This document shows, piece after piece, positions 1-6,385 of a DNA stretch of 8,976 nucleotides. Position 1 is the first letter of the stretch, and each line of letters begins with the position of its first letter. The stretch comes from Anoxynatronum sp033549305. Lineage in GTDB: Bacteria > Bacillota > Clostridia > Peptostreptococcales > Tindalliaceae. The position numbers were made by a program, and so were the translations under genes. The stretch covers positions 1-8,976 of the forward strand of contig JAWSUV010000118.1 in NCBI GenBank assembly GCA_033549305.1, read 5' to 3'. Under the pieces are notes generated by a model. That model saw nothing but the letters and a program-made list of their open reading frames with translations. It had not been told where the DNA came from and searched no databases.

Positions 1-1028
1 ATGGTTAAGCCGCGCACCACAATGGCCAGTGATTGAGTCCCCGTATTCCCGGCCATGTCGGCAATCATCGGAATAAAAATAGCCAGGACAACCACCGCAT
101 CCAGGGTCGCTTCAAAATAGGCGATAATATTGCCGGCCAATAAACCCAGTCCCAGCAAAAGCACCAGCCAGGGAATCCGCCCCATGACTGATTCCAGGAT
201 CCCGGTACTCAAATCGTGCGTATCGGCTTCCACGCCGGAAATTCCCCCGAATTTCATCATGTCTTCAGAGGCTTCTTCTTCCATGACTTCCATGGCGTCA
301 TCCACCGTGATGACTCCTACCATCCGCGTGCCACTCACAACCGGGACCGCCAGAAAGCCATAGTTGCTCATAGTACGGGCAACCTCTTCCTGGTCCATTT
401 CAACGGGAACAGATGCCACCCGCTCCGACATGATCTCTTCCACCAGGGTATCAGGGGCGGCCACAATCAGTTCGCGAATGGAAACCACGCCGATCAGCTG
501 ATGCCTGGTGTCGACCACATAGAGGTAATAAGCGGTTTCCGCATCAGGTGCCAAGTGGCGCAGTCGGTCGATGGCTTTTTCCACAGTGTCACGGGCATGC
601 AGTACGAAATACTCCGTGGTCATAAGTCCGCCCGCCGTATTTTCCGGGTAACGCAGCAGATGGTTAATATCTGATGCAAAGTCTGGTGCCAACCGGCTGA
701 TGATTTTTTGCCGTTCGCTTTCTTCCAGTTCTCCCAGATAGTCCGCCGCATCATCAGGGGCCATCTTTTCGATGATGCGGATCCCGCGGGCAGGCCCCAG
801 TTTCTGCAACAGAGACTGCTGCTCTTCATAATCCAGTTCTTCAATCACATCGGCCAGGTCTTCGTCGGTGAGCTTGCGAAACAATACACGCTCGTCTTCT
901 TCCATCAGCAGCAGTGCCTGGGCCAGGTCGTAGGGATGAATTTTATCCAGAAAAACCTTCAGGGCCTGGGTGTCCTGATTCTTGAGCGCTTCCAGTATCT
1001 CATTCAACAGTATTTCCTGCTCGTCCAT
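1..1028 (-). CDS. mgtE: Magnesium transporter MgtE, C-terminus cut off by window edge
   Basis: MgtE is a homodimeric Mg2+ channel of the cytoplasmic membrane, gated by Mg2+ bound to its cytosolic domains. The frame is open from ATG 1028 to the window edge and gives 342 residues of the usual ~450. Residues 1 to about 130 form the acidic helical N domain, rich in D/E-L repeats such as DEDLADVIEEL. The family signature YPENTAGGLM follows, then two CBS domains (about 135-260), the connecting helix, and the first transmembrane helices from about 283. The last visible part contains GNTGTQS, close to the conserved family segment lining the ion path. The start is fixed by AGAGGAGGT at 1035-1043, 6 nt upstream. 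The gene lies downstream of the oxidoreductase but has its own promoter. The final transmembrane helices lie outside the window, so integrity cannot be judged. Family assignment is very secure. Confidence 0.96.
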   Translation of the reverse strand, partial: MDEQEILLNEILEALKNQDTQALKVFLDKIHPYDLAQALLLMEEDERVLFRKLTDEDLADVIEELDYEEQQSLLQKLGPARGIRIIEKMAPDDAADYLGELEESERQKIISRLAPDFASDINHLLRYPENTAGGLMTTEYFVLHARDTVEKAIDRLRHLAPDAETAYYLYVVDTRHQLIGVVSIRELIVAAPDTLVEEIMSERVASVPVEMDQEEVARTMSNYGFLAVPVVSGTRMVGVITVDDAMEVMEEEASEDMMKFGGISGVEADTHDLSTGILESVMGRIPWLVLLLGLGLLAGNIIAYFEATLDAVVVLAIFIPMIADMAGNTGTQSLAIVVRGLT

Positions 1029-1067
1029 GGGCACACCTCCTCTGCTGGCTTATAAAGACTTGAACCG

Positions 1068-1073
1068 ATTATA
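1068..1073 (-). promoter_or_regulatory. Probable -10 element of the mgtE promoter
   Basis: On the minus strand a perfect TATAAT lies about 40 nt upstream of the mgtE start. An overlapping register, TGG followed by TATATA, would give an extended -10. I see no convincing -35 hexamer at 16-18 nt. The implied transcript starts near 1061 and has a leader of only about 33 nt, which leaves no room for an M-box Mg2+ riboswitch between this promoter and the gene. Confidence 0.5.
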
Positions 1074-1193
1074 TACCAACAGGGAGGTGGAAAGAAACGT
1101 TTTTTGGTTGTTCAAAAGGTTAACCTACCCATTAACGTTGCTCCCGTTAAAACAATTAAAACAAATAGATCCTTCAGCCTGATCATATTTCTC

Positions 1194-1210
1194 ATGAAGT
1201 CTGGCTTCAT
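1194..1210 (-). terminator. Short hairpin just after the oxidoreductase stop (weak terminator candidate)
   Basis: ATGAAG and CTTCAT form a perfect 6-bp stem around a 5-nt loop, starting 2 nt after the stop codon of the flavoprotein gene on the minus strand. No U-tract follows (the next bases are GAGAAATAT), so efficient intrinsic termination is doubtful. It may only cap the 3' end of the message. The rest of the gap to mgtE holds the mgtE promoter and nothing else that I can see. Confidence 0.25.
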
Positions 1211-1212
1211 CT

Positions 1213-2559
1213 TCAGATAAGATAAGCCAGGTCCGTTGCGGAGGTGGGGTAGGCGAAAATCATTTTTTTCCATTCTTCGGCTGGGATCTGCAGCCGGATC
1301 ATGGTGGCGAAATGGTTGATCAGTTCGTCCGCATTACCGCCCAGCACATGAGCACCAAGCAGATTTCCATTCTTTTCATTGGAAATGGTTTTGACCATGG
1401 CGCTGGTTTCGTTGGTACGGCGGTAGGTGTACCAGCCGGACATGTCTGTTAGGTTTGCTGACACCTCATAGCCCTGATCACGGGCAGCTTTTTCTGTCAA
1501 CCCGACAATTGCCAGTTTGGGTTGGGTGAAGACCACAGAGGGCATAACCGAATAGTCAGGTTTACGGTGATTTCCCTTCAGCAGGTTGGCTGCCGTCGCA
1601 TAGGATTCCATGGAAGCCACCGGGGTGAGGGGCAGTCCAGGTGAGGCAGCGGCATCACCGGCAACGTACACAATGGGATTAGTGACGCTTTGCAGGTATT
1701 CGTTGACGCTGATTCCTTTTTTCTCATAGGCAACGTTGCCTTCATTCAGATTGAGATCCTCCAGGTCGGGAACCCTTCCCGCTCCATGAATGATTTTATC
1801 GCATTCCCAGTGAAGCGCCTGGTCATCGCTGCTCCCGTGCACAACTAAACCGGATTCCGTCTTTTCGATGAACTCCAGCTTCGTGTTCAGATGAACCTGT
1901 ATTCCAACTTCTCTGGAATGGGTAAGCAGCTTGTCCACCAGGTCCGGGTCAAATTGTTTCAACGGTCGGGCAGAGCGGTGCAGGATATGGACCTTTGCCC
2001 CGGCCCGGGCAGCGATATGGGCGAACTCAAAGGAAATGAAGCCTCCGCCAATGAAAAAGAGTGTCTCCGGGAGGTGCTCCAGTTCCAGAAAATCATCGCT
2101 GAGGGACACATATTCAGAACCCTTTACATCCAGAGGCATAGGAACGGCTCCCGTGGCGATTAGAAAATGTTTGCCTTCAAGCACTTCATCATTGACTGCG
2201 ACCCGGTTCTCGGCGATAAAGGAAGCCGTACCATGGTAAACAGAGATGCCGGCGTCCAGGAATCCTTTTTCCCGGTTTTCCGGTACCGGATCTGTAAAGG
2301 TTCGCTTAAAGGCCATCAGTTCCGGCCAGTTAATGTGACTGCCGCCGGTAACGCCCTTTCCCTCCATGCGCCGGACATTGTCGATAATTTCAGCAGCTCC
2401 CACCAGCACTTTCTTCGGGTCACATCCCCGAAGTGCACAGGTGCCGCCAAAGGGTCGTTTGTCGATCACAGCTACATCCCAGCCGGCTTTACGGCACTGG
2501 TAAGCCGTCACAGAACCGCCGGTGCCGCTGCCAATGACGATCAGGTCGTGTTGTTTCAT
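1213..2559 (-). CDS. Glutathione-reductase-like NAD(P)/FAD-dependent disulfide oxidoreductase
   Basis: A 448-residue class I flavoprotein disulfide oxidoreductase (glutathione reductase, mercuric reductase and lipoamide dehydrogenase superfamily), expected to be a soluble cytosolic homodimer. The FAD Rossmann motif GSGTGG is at residues 10-15. The redox-active pair is C41 and C46 in GGTCALRGCDPKK. A second Rossmann motif (IGGGFISFE) is followed by HRSARP, whose basic residues suggest NADPH. The second FAD motif reads VYVAGDAA. The C-terminus ends in FAYPTSATDLAYLI, so the HPTxxE catalytic His-Glu pair of true glutathione reductases is replaced (Y437, no Glu). This marks an atypical subgroup with unknown substrate. 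I chose ATG 2559 because AGGAG lies 8 nt upstream and the Rossmann fold begins at once; an in-frame ATG at 2628 would add 23 residues running through the intergenic palindrome. The family is certain, the substrate is not. Confidence 0.93.
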   Translation of the reverse strand: MKQHDLIVIGSGTGGSVTAYQCRKAGWDVAVIDKRPFGGTCALRGCDPKKVLVGAAEIIDNVRRMEGKGVTGGSHINWPELMAFKRTFTDPVPENREKGFLDAGISVYHGTASFIAENRVAVNDEVLEGKHFLIATGAVPMPLDVKGSEYVSLSDDFLELEHLPETLFFIGGGFISFEFAHIAARAGAKVHILHRSARPLKQFDPDLVDKLLTHSREVGIQVHLNTKLEFIEKTESGLVVHGSSDDQALHWECDKIIHGAGRVPDLEDLNLNEGNVAYEKKGISVNEYLQSVTNPIVYVAGDAAASPGLPLTPVASMESYATAANLLKGNHRKPDYSVMPSVVFTQPKLAIVGLTEKAARDQGYEVSANLTDMSGWYTYRRTNETSAMVKTISNEKNGNLLGAHVLGGNADELINHFATMIRLQIPAEEWKKMIFAYPTSATDLAYLI

Positions 2560-2587
2560 TCCAATCTCTCCTTTTTCATTATGCTTA

Positions 2588-2593
2588 ATTTTA
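2588..2593 (-). promoter_or_regulatory. Possible extended -10 for the oxidoreductase gene
   Basis: On the minus strand TGG is followed by TAAAAT, an extended -10-like element about 30 nt upstream of the start codon. No good -35 is present. It lies just downstream of the palindrome at 2604-2635, so the gene could be transcribed independently of the DUF427 gene. Weak evidence. Confidence 0.25.
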
Positions 2594-2603
2594 CCAAACA
2601 GAG

Positions 2604-2635
2604 ACCGGACGTGATGATTGCCACACACGTCCGGT
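2604..2635 (-). terminator. Perfect 10-bp inverted repeat between DUF427 and oxidoreductase genes
   Basis: ACCGGACGTG at 2604-2613 pairs perfectly with CACGTCCGGT at 2626-2635 around a 12-nt loop. It starts 14 nt downstream of the DUF427 stop. On the minus strand the stem is followed by CTCTGTTTGGT, which is only moderately U-rich. It can be read as a partial terminator or attenuator between the two genes, as an mRNA-stabilising stem, or, being a perfect DNA palindrome upstream of the oxidoreductase, as an operator. The repeat is certain, the role is not. Confidence 0.5.
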
Positions 2636-2649
2636 TACTAGTTCGTTCA

Positions 2650-2934
2650 CTAATCTGGTACTACCTGAACCCCTTTCCAGAAGGCCACATAATTCTTGAT
2701 CTGTGACGCTTTTTCCTTTGGTTCAGGATAGACCCAGGCAGCATCCTTTGCTTTTTTGTCGCCGACAACGACACTGTAGTAACTGGCAACGCCTTTCCAG
2801 GGGCAAGTGGTTTGAAGTTCGCTGGCTTCCAGGTACTTCATCTCCACATCCTCCGTCGGGAAGTAGTGATTGCCTTCCACAATGATGGTTCGGTCACTTT
2901 TGGCAATGACCGTATCCGCAAAAATAGCTCTCAT
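2650..2934 (-). CDS. DUF427 domain protein
   Basis: A 94-residue soluble protein that is one complete DUF427 (PF04248) domain, at the normal length for single-domain members. The family signature CPWKG is at residues 44-48 and is followed by SYYSV. The C-terminal half carries the usual AAWVYPEPK segment and KNYVAFWKGVQV. No biochemical function is established for the family as far as I know. The conserved Cys and aromatic residues suggest a small ligand-binding fold, but that is inference. The start is secure: AGGAGG at 2943-2948 lies 8 nt before the ATG. The gene is first in the leftward cluster, 90 nt upstream of the flavoprotein oxidoreductase. Its leader contains a strong hairpin at 2963-2989. 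Confidence 0.93.
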   Translation of the reverse strand: MRAIFADTVIAKSDRTIIVEGNHYFPTEDVEMKYLEASELQTTCPWKGVASYYSVVVGDKKAKDAAWVYPEPKEKASQIKNYVAFWKGVQVVPD

Positions 2935-2962
2935 AAAATAAACCTCCTGTCTGTTGTTTTCC

Positions 2963-2989
2963 AGAAAACGCCTCTTTTAGGCGTTCTCT
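2963..2989 (-). promoter_or_regulatory. Stem-loop in the DUF427 leader
   Basis: Read on the minus strand, AGAGAACGCCT and AGGCGTTTTCT form an 11-bp stem with one G-U pair and a 5-nt AAAAG loop. It ends about 15 nt upstream of the DUF427 ribosome binding site. The G-U pair exists only in the minus-strand RNA, where the plus strand would have an A-C mismatch, so the minus-strand leader is the more likely functional form. A short TTTTCT belongs to the stem itself and no U-run follows, so it does not look like a classical terminator. It could affect leader stability or attenuation. Confidence 0.45.
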
Positions 2990-3011
2990 TTCATGAACAT
3001 TTCTTGATGGA

Positions 3012-3017
3012 TGTATA
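3012..3017 (-). promoter_or_regulatory. Possible -10 of the DUF427 promoter
   Basis: TATACA on the minus strand, with TTTGCA as a weak -35 at a long 19-nt spacing. It would place the transcript start just upstream of the leader hairpin. This is a weak match, and other AT-rich hexamers nearby are possible. Confidence 0.25.
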
Positions 3018-3069
3018 CCCGGTATTGTCGAAAAAATGCAAAGTTGAAAAAGATCAGACAGCATCATTT

Positions 3070-3098
3070 CGGACAAAAGAAAAAAATTCAAGTATAAT
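3070..3098 (+). promoter_or_regulatory. Sigma-A-like promoter reading right
   Basis: A CGGACA hexamer (4 of 6 to TTGACA) at 3070-3075 and a perfect TATAAT at 3093-3098 are separated by 17 bp. The predicted start is near 3105. It would transcribe the 24-codon ORF and the Lgt-like gene after a leader of about 140 nt. Transcription could continue into the GH63 gene, because I found no clear terminator and no clear second promoter at 3597-3703. Confidence 0.5.
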
Positions 3099-3113
3099 TG
3101 AAAATGATTGTTA
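3099..3113 (+). promoter_or_regulatory. Fur/PerR-like operator over the promoter start site
   Basis: TGAAAAT-G-ATTGTTA matches the Bacillus-type 7-1-7 Fur box (TGATAAT-N-ATTATCA) at 11 of 14 positions. It begins immediately after the -10 TATAAT and covers the predicted start site, where a repressor would block transcription. It sits in the divergent region, so it could also touch leftward transcription of the DUF427 gene. Which Fur-family member would bind (Fur, PerR or Zur) cannot be decided from the sequence, and AT-rich DNA makes chance matches plausible. Confidence 0.35.
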
Positions 3114-3243
3114 ATAAGGTGAATGGCGGGGTATTAGAAGAGCATACAAGACGACTGGTCATCTATTTCATTTCGATCTGCAAAAGTTCTGTTCGATCCG
3201 TCGGTTTTTCCGTTTTTTTTGAATGAAGTAGGGGGTAATAAAA
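3114..3243 (+). other. Long leader with spaced TTCGATC repeats and a T8 tract
   Basis: This is the non-coding stretch between the promoter and the first ATG with a ribosome binding site. TTCGATC occurs at 3172-3178 and again at 3192-3198, 20 bp apart (about two helical turns). A run of eight T at 3213-3220 follows CGG-TTTTT-CCG, whose 3-bp stem is too short to call a terminator. I see no tRNA, known riboswitch motif or longer ORF in it. Confidence 0.3.
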
Positions 3244-3318
3244 ATGACACATCTCAACTGGCTGCATCAGGGATTATACACTCTGTCAAAACCGTTTCAC
3301 AAATTGAAGGACAAATGA
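3244..3318 (+). CDS. Possible 24-residue leader/small peptide ORF coupled to the Lgt-like gene
   Basis: ATG 3244 follows AGGGGG (3230-3235) at 8 nt, the best ribosome binding site in this part. The ORF runs 24 codons and stops at TGA 3316-3318, which overlaps the ATG of the next gene as ATGA, a classical arrangement for coupled translation. Hydrophobic residues sit at L4, L7, L11, L14, F18 and L21, a regular 3-4 spacing that would form an amphipathic helix (broken by P17), and the C-terminus is rich in lysine. I recognise no family. It could be a translated leader that passes ribosomes to the membrane protein, a small membrane-associated peptide, or a chance ORF left by decay of a longer gene. 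Confidence 0.45.
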   Translation: MTHLNWLHQGLYTLSKPFHKLKDK

Positions 3319-3596
3319 TACCCTCCCAGATCTACCAGTCGCTGGTGAACCTGATAGCTTTTGTCGTGTTTTCCCTGTTGATCATACCACTGCACCGAAA
3401 TGGTCTGATTATGGGTCTGTTCCTGGTTTACTATGGAATCGCCAGGATGCTCTTTGAAAAAATCCGGGCAGACATTTATTTTGAGGGTAAGCGCAAGTGG
3501 CTGACATTTTACGTGTCCATGACCGCGGCTATCATCGGGGTTCTATATCTTTCGGCTGGCCGATTGTTCATTCCCCAGCTATTTGAACACACTTGA
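3315..3596 (+). CDS. Orphan Lgt C-terminal-like small membrane protein
   Basis: A 93-residue protein matching only the C-terminal half of prolipoprotein diacylglyceryl transferase. It begins at the segment equivalent to HPSQLYE of Lgt (here IPSQIYQ). It has three hydrophobic helices, and GLFLVYYGIARMLFEKIR corresponds to Lgt's GLFLxxYGxxRxxxExxR, keeping the Arg and Glu that matter in Lgt. The N-terminal half of Lgt, with its catalytic His and phosphatidylglycerol-binding region, is absent: upstream DNA is promoter and leader. I chose ATG 3315 because it overlaps the stop of the 24-codon ORF (ATGA) and has AAGGA just upstream at a short spacing. A TTG at 3219 would add 32 residues but has no ribosome binding site. 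It is either a remnant or a stand-alone domain; diacylglyceryl transfer is not expected. Confidence 0.6.
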   Translation: MIPSQIYQSLVNLIAFVVFSLLIIPLHRNGLIMGLFLVYYGIARMLFEKIRADIYFEGKRKWLTFYVSMTAAIIGVLYLSAGRLFIPQLFEHT

Positions 3597-3703
3597 AGAA
3601 CAGCCGCCGCACACCCCAGGCATTATCATAGTCTGGATTACTCATCCACTGATGGACGGCCCAATGACTGAAGCAACCCTGAACACAAGAAAGGAAGTGT
3701 GAC

Positions 3704-6382
3704 ATGTCAGAGAATCCTGAAGTAAAACGATTGAAAGAAAACGAGTCCCATCAGGTATTCTGGAAACAGTGGGGTCCTTATCTCAGCGAGCGTCAGTGGG
3801 GCACCGTCCGCGAGGATTACAGTGAAAAGGGAACCCCCTGGGAATATTTTCCTCATGATCATGCCCGGTCCAGAGCTTACCGCTGGGGAGAAGATGGCAT
3901 CGCAGGCATCTCTGACATTCGCCAGCAATTATGCTTCTCCGTGGCGTTATGGAACCTAAAGGATCCGATTCTGAAAGAGCGTCTCTTTGGACTGACCGGC
4001 ACGGAAGGAAATCACGGTGAAGATGTAAAGGAACTTTACTATTACCTGGACAATACACCGTCCCATTCCTACATGAAATACCTCTATAAATACCCACAGG
4101 AAAGCTTTCCCTATGAGGAACTGGTGGACGTCAACAACCGCCGTTCAAAAAAAGAAGGAGAGTATGAGTTACTGGATACAGGTATCTTTGAAACAGGCAG
4201 ATACTTCGATGTGATGGTTGAATATGCCAAAAAATCACCGACGGACCTGTACATCCGAATTACGGTGACCAATCATGGAGATGAACCTGCCCCCCTGGTG
4301 GTTTTGCCCACCCTTTGGTTTCGAAACACCTGGTCCTTTGAGAAGGGGCTGGCAAAGCCGGAAATCCGTGTAAAAGATTTGGAAACGGTTCCCTTTCTTG
4401 AGGCTGCGCACCATCAGCTGGGAACCTACCATTTAACCAGCCACCATGTCTGCGAAGTCCTTGTCACAGAAAACGAGACGAATACGGAACGTCTGTACCA
4501 GGTTCCCAACCCGACTCCCTTTGTGAAAGATGCTTTCCATGAAGTGTTCATCAATGGCGACCGTCATCTGCTTCAGGGAAATCTCCGGGGCACGAAAGCC
4601 TCCATGGTTCATGACCTGATGATCCTTCCGGGGCAATCATCGGAAATCTGGCTGCGACTATCCGACCATTTTCCCGGTGAATTCGATCTGGCGGAGGCAC
4701 AAAGAGTGCTGCAGCAACAGCTTCATGAAGCGGATCGGTTTTATGATACCATCCATCCACCCACCGCCTCGGAAGCAGAAAAACAACTTCAGCGGCAGGC
4801 CTTTGCCAGTCTGCTGTGGAACAAACAGTATTACCACTATGAGGTGGAGCGTTGGCTGGAAGGTGATGTGGGGCAGCCGAAACCACCGGCGCAGCGGCGT
4901 CATGGCCGGAACGCCGACTGGGAACACCTGTTCAACCGGGATATCCTGTACATGCCCGACAAATGGGAATATCCCTGGTACGCCTCCTGGGATCTGGCCT
5001 TCCAGTGCATTCCCCTGGCCATGATTGATCCCGGCGATGCCAAAAAGCAGCTATTGCTCTTTCTCCGGGAGTGGTACATGCACCCCAGTGGTCAGATTCC
5101 CGCCTATGAATGGGCGCTGGGAGACACCAATCCGCCGGTTCACGCCTGGGCCTGCCTGAAGGTTTTTCAGATGGATCGGGAACGGAACGGCCGGGCAGAC
5201 ACGGATTTTCTGAAACGCGCGTTCCACAAACTGTTGCTCAATTTCACCTGGTGGGTCAACCGAAAGGATGTCGACGGGCACAACATTTTTCAGGGAGGCT
5301 TCCTCGGTCTGGACAACATCGGCCTTTTTGACCGGAGTAAACCGCTGCCGACCGGGGGACACCTGGAACAGGCTGACGGCACCAGCTGGATGGCCATGTT
5401 TGCACTGAACATGATGAGCATCGCCCTGGAACTGGCAAAAGAAGATCTGGCTTACGAAGACCTGGCTTCCAAATTTTTTGAGCATTTCATCCACATCTCC
5501 GAAGCCTTTAACAGTTATGGTGAAGAACACCAGATTCAGCTCTGGGACAACGAGGACAAATTCTTTTATGACGCCATTCACCATGATGACGGACGGGTGG
5601 AAAAAGTCAGCATCCGGTCCTTTGTGGGACTGATTCCTCTTTTTGCAGTGGCGGTCTTTGATGAAGAGATCCTGAGCAAATGCACCGGGTTTGCCAAACG
5701 CCTGAAGTGGTTCCAGCAGAACAGGGCAAGCCTGAACAAGTGCCTTTTGGTGGAAGAAACTGACGGCCAGGGCAGCATGATGCTGTCACTGGTCAACAGT
5801 GACCGCCTGCGGCACCTGTTGGATAAACTGCTGGACGAGAATGAATTCCTGGCTCCGGGGGGGATCCGCTCCCTCTCCCGGTACCACCGGGAAAACCCCT
5901 TTTCCATGACTGTGGGAAACGAATCCTACTCAGTGGCCTACCAGCCCGGCGAGTCGGAGGAAGGGCTTTTTGGCGGGAATTCCAACTGGCGCGGGCCTGT
6001 CTGGATGCCGGTTAACTACCTCCTGTTGGACGCCCTGCTTCAGTTTCATCATTATTACGGTAACCATCTGAAAGTTTCCTTCCCGACCCACAGCGAGCAT
6101 GTCCTCACCCTCTCAGAAGTGGCTGTCCAGTTGTCCCGGCGTCTGACCAGCCTGATGCTGCCAGATGTGCAGGGAAAACGGGCGGTTCACGGCAGCGACG
6201 ACCGCTATGCCAGTGATCCTGCGTTTAAAGACCTGATCTTGTTTTATGAATACTTCCACGGCGACGACTGCCGGGGACTGGGTGCTTCCCACCAGGCAGG
6301 TTGGACGGCACTGGCGGCAAAACTGGTGAGTGACTGCCACCCGTCACTGGAGAAGAAACCACAGGCGGAAGAGGAGGCATAA
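3704..6382 (+). CDS. GH63/MGH1-type glycoside hydrolase (putative glucosidase)
   Basis: An 892-residue cytoplasmic enzyme without signal peptide, at the usual length for the bacterial GH63 'glucosidase' family. The N-terminal part carries family-typical segments: SERQWGTVREDYS, FPHDHARSRAYRWGEDG, and ERLFGLTGTEGNHGEDVKE, followed by a mostly beta domain containing LPTLWFRNTW. The C-terminal half is the (alpha/alpha)6 barrel. It contains W429-D430-L-A-F, whose Asp is a good candidate for the catalytic acid, and G757-GNSNWRGPVW-767 with E750, E752 and E753 just before it as candidates for the base. Those catalytic roles are inferred from GH63 architecture. Relatives act on alpha-glucosides or on mannosyl/glucosylglycerate; the substrate cannot be read here. 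Start: AGGAAG lies 7 nt upstream of ATG. It leads a four-gene cluster, 3 nt before the selenoprotein start. Confidence 0.9.
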   Translation: MSENPEVKRLKENESHQVFWKQWGPYLSERQWGTVREDYSEKGTPWEYFPHDHARSRAYRWGEDGIAGISDIRQQLCFSVALWNLKDPILKERLFGLTGTEGNHGEDVKELYYYLDNTPSHSYMKYLYKYPQESFPYEELVDVNNRRSKKEGEYELLDTGIFETGRYFDVMVEYAKKSPTDLYIRITVTNHGDEPAPLVVLPTLWFRNTWSFEKGLAKPEIRVKDLETVPFLEAAHHQLGTYHLTSHHVCEVLVTENETNTERLYQVPNPTPFVKDAFHEVFINGDRHLLQGNLRGTKASMVHDLMILPGQSSEIWLRLSDHFPGEFDLAEAQRVLQQQLHEADRFYDTIHPPTASEAEKQLQRQAFASLLWNKQYYHYEVERWLEGDVGQPKPPAQRRHGRNADWEHLFNRDILYMPDKWEYPWYASWDLAFQCIPLAMIDPGDAKKQLLLFLREWYMHPSGQIPAYEWALGDTNPPVHAWACLKVFQMDRERNGRADTDFLKRAFHKLLLNFTWWVNRKDVDGHNIFQGGFLGLDNIGLFDRSKPLPTGGHLEQADGTSWMAMFALNMMSIALELAKEDLAYEDLASKFFEHFIHISEAFNSYGEEHQIQLWDNEDKFFYDAIHHDDGRVEKVSIRSFVGLIPLFAVAVFDEEILSKCTGFAKRLKWFQQNRASLNKCLLVEETDGQGSMMLSLVNSDRLRHLLDKLLDENEFLAPGGIRSLSRYHRENPFSMTVGNESYSVAYQPGESEEGLFGGNSNWRGPVWMPVNYLLLDALLQFHHYYGNHLKVSFPTHSEHVLTLSEVAVQLSRRLTSLMLPDVQGKRAVHGSDDRYASDPAFKDLILFYEYFHGDDCRGLGASHQAGWTALAAKLVSDCHPSLEKKPQAEEEA

Positions 6383-6385
6383 ACG

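Noticed and set aside
216..674. 152-residue plus-strand ORF opposite mgtE
   Set aside because: It lies antisense to the conserved MgtE CBS domains, has no recognisable family and is explained as a shadow frame.
2560..2628. Upstream ATG 2628 extending the oxidoreductase by 23 residues
   Set aside because: The extension runs through the intergenic palindrome, has no ribosome binding site and would precede a Rossmann fold that normally starts near the N-terminus.
2167..2706. 179-residue plus-strand ORF opposite the oxidoreductase
   Set aside because: It covers the start of a well-supported gene and the intergenic palindrome, shows no family-like features and looks like a shadow frame.
3219..3314. 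TTG start adding 32 residues to the Lgt-like protein
   Set aside because: There is no ribosome binding site before the TTG (it follows a T-run), and the extra residues resemble no part of Lgt. ATG 3315 has the coupling overlap.
5051..5584. 177-residue minus-strand ORF inside the GH63 gene
   Set aside because: It is antisense to the conserved catalytic barrel and has no ribosome binding site or recognisable domain.
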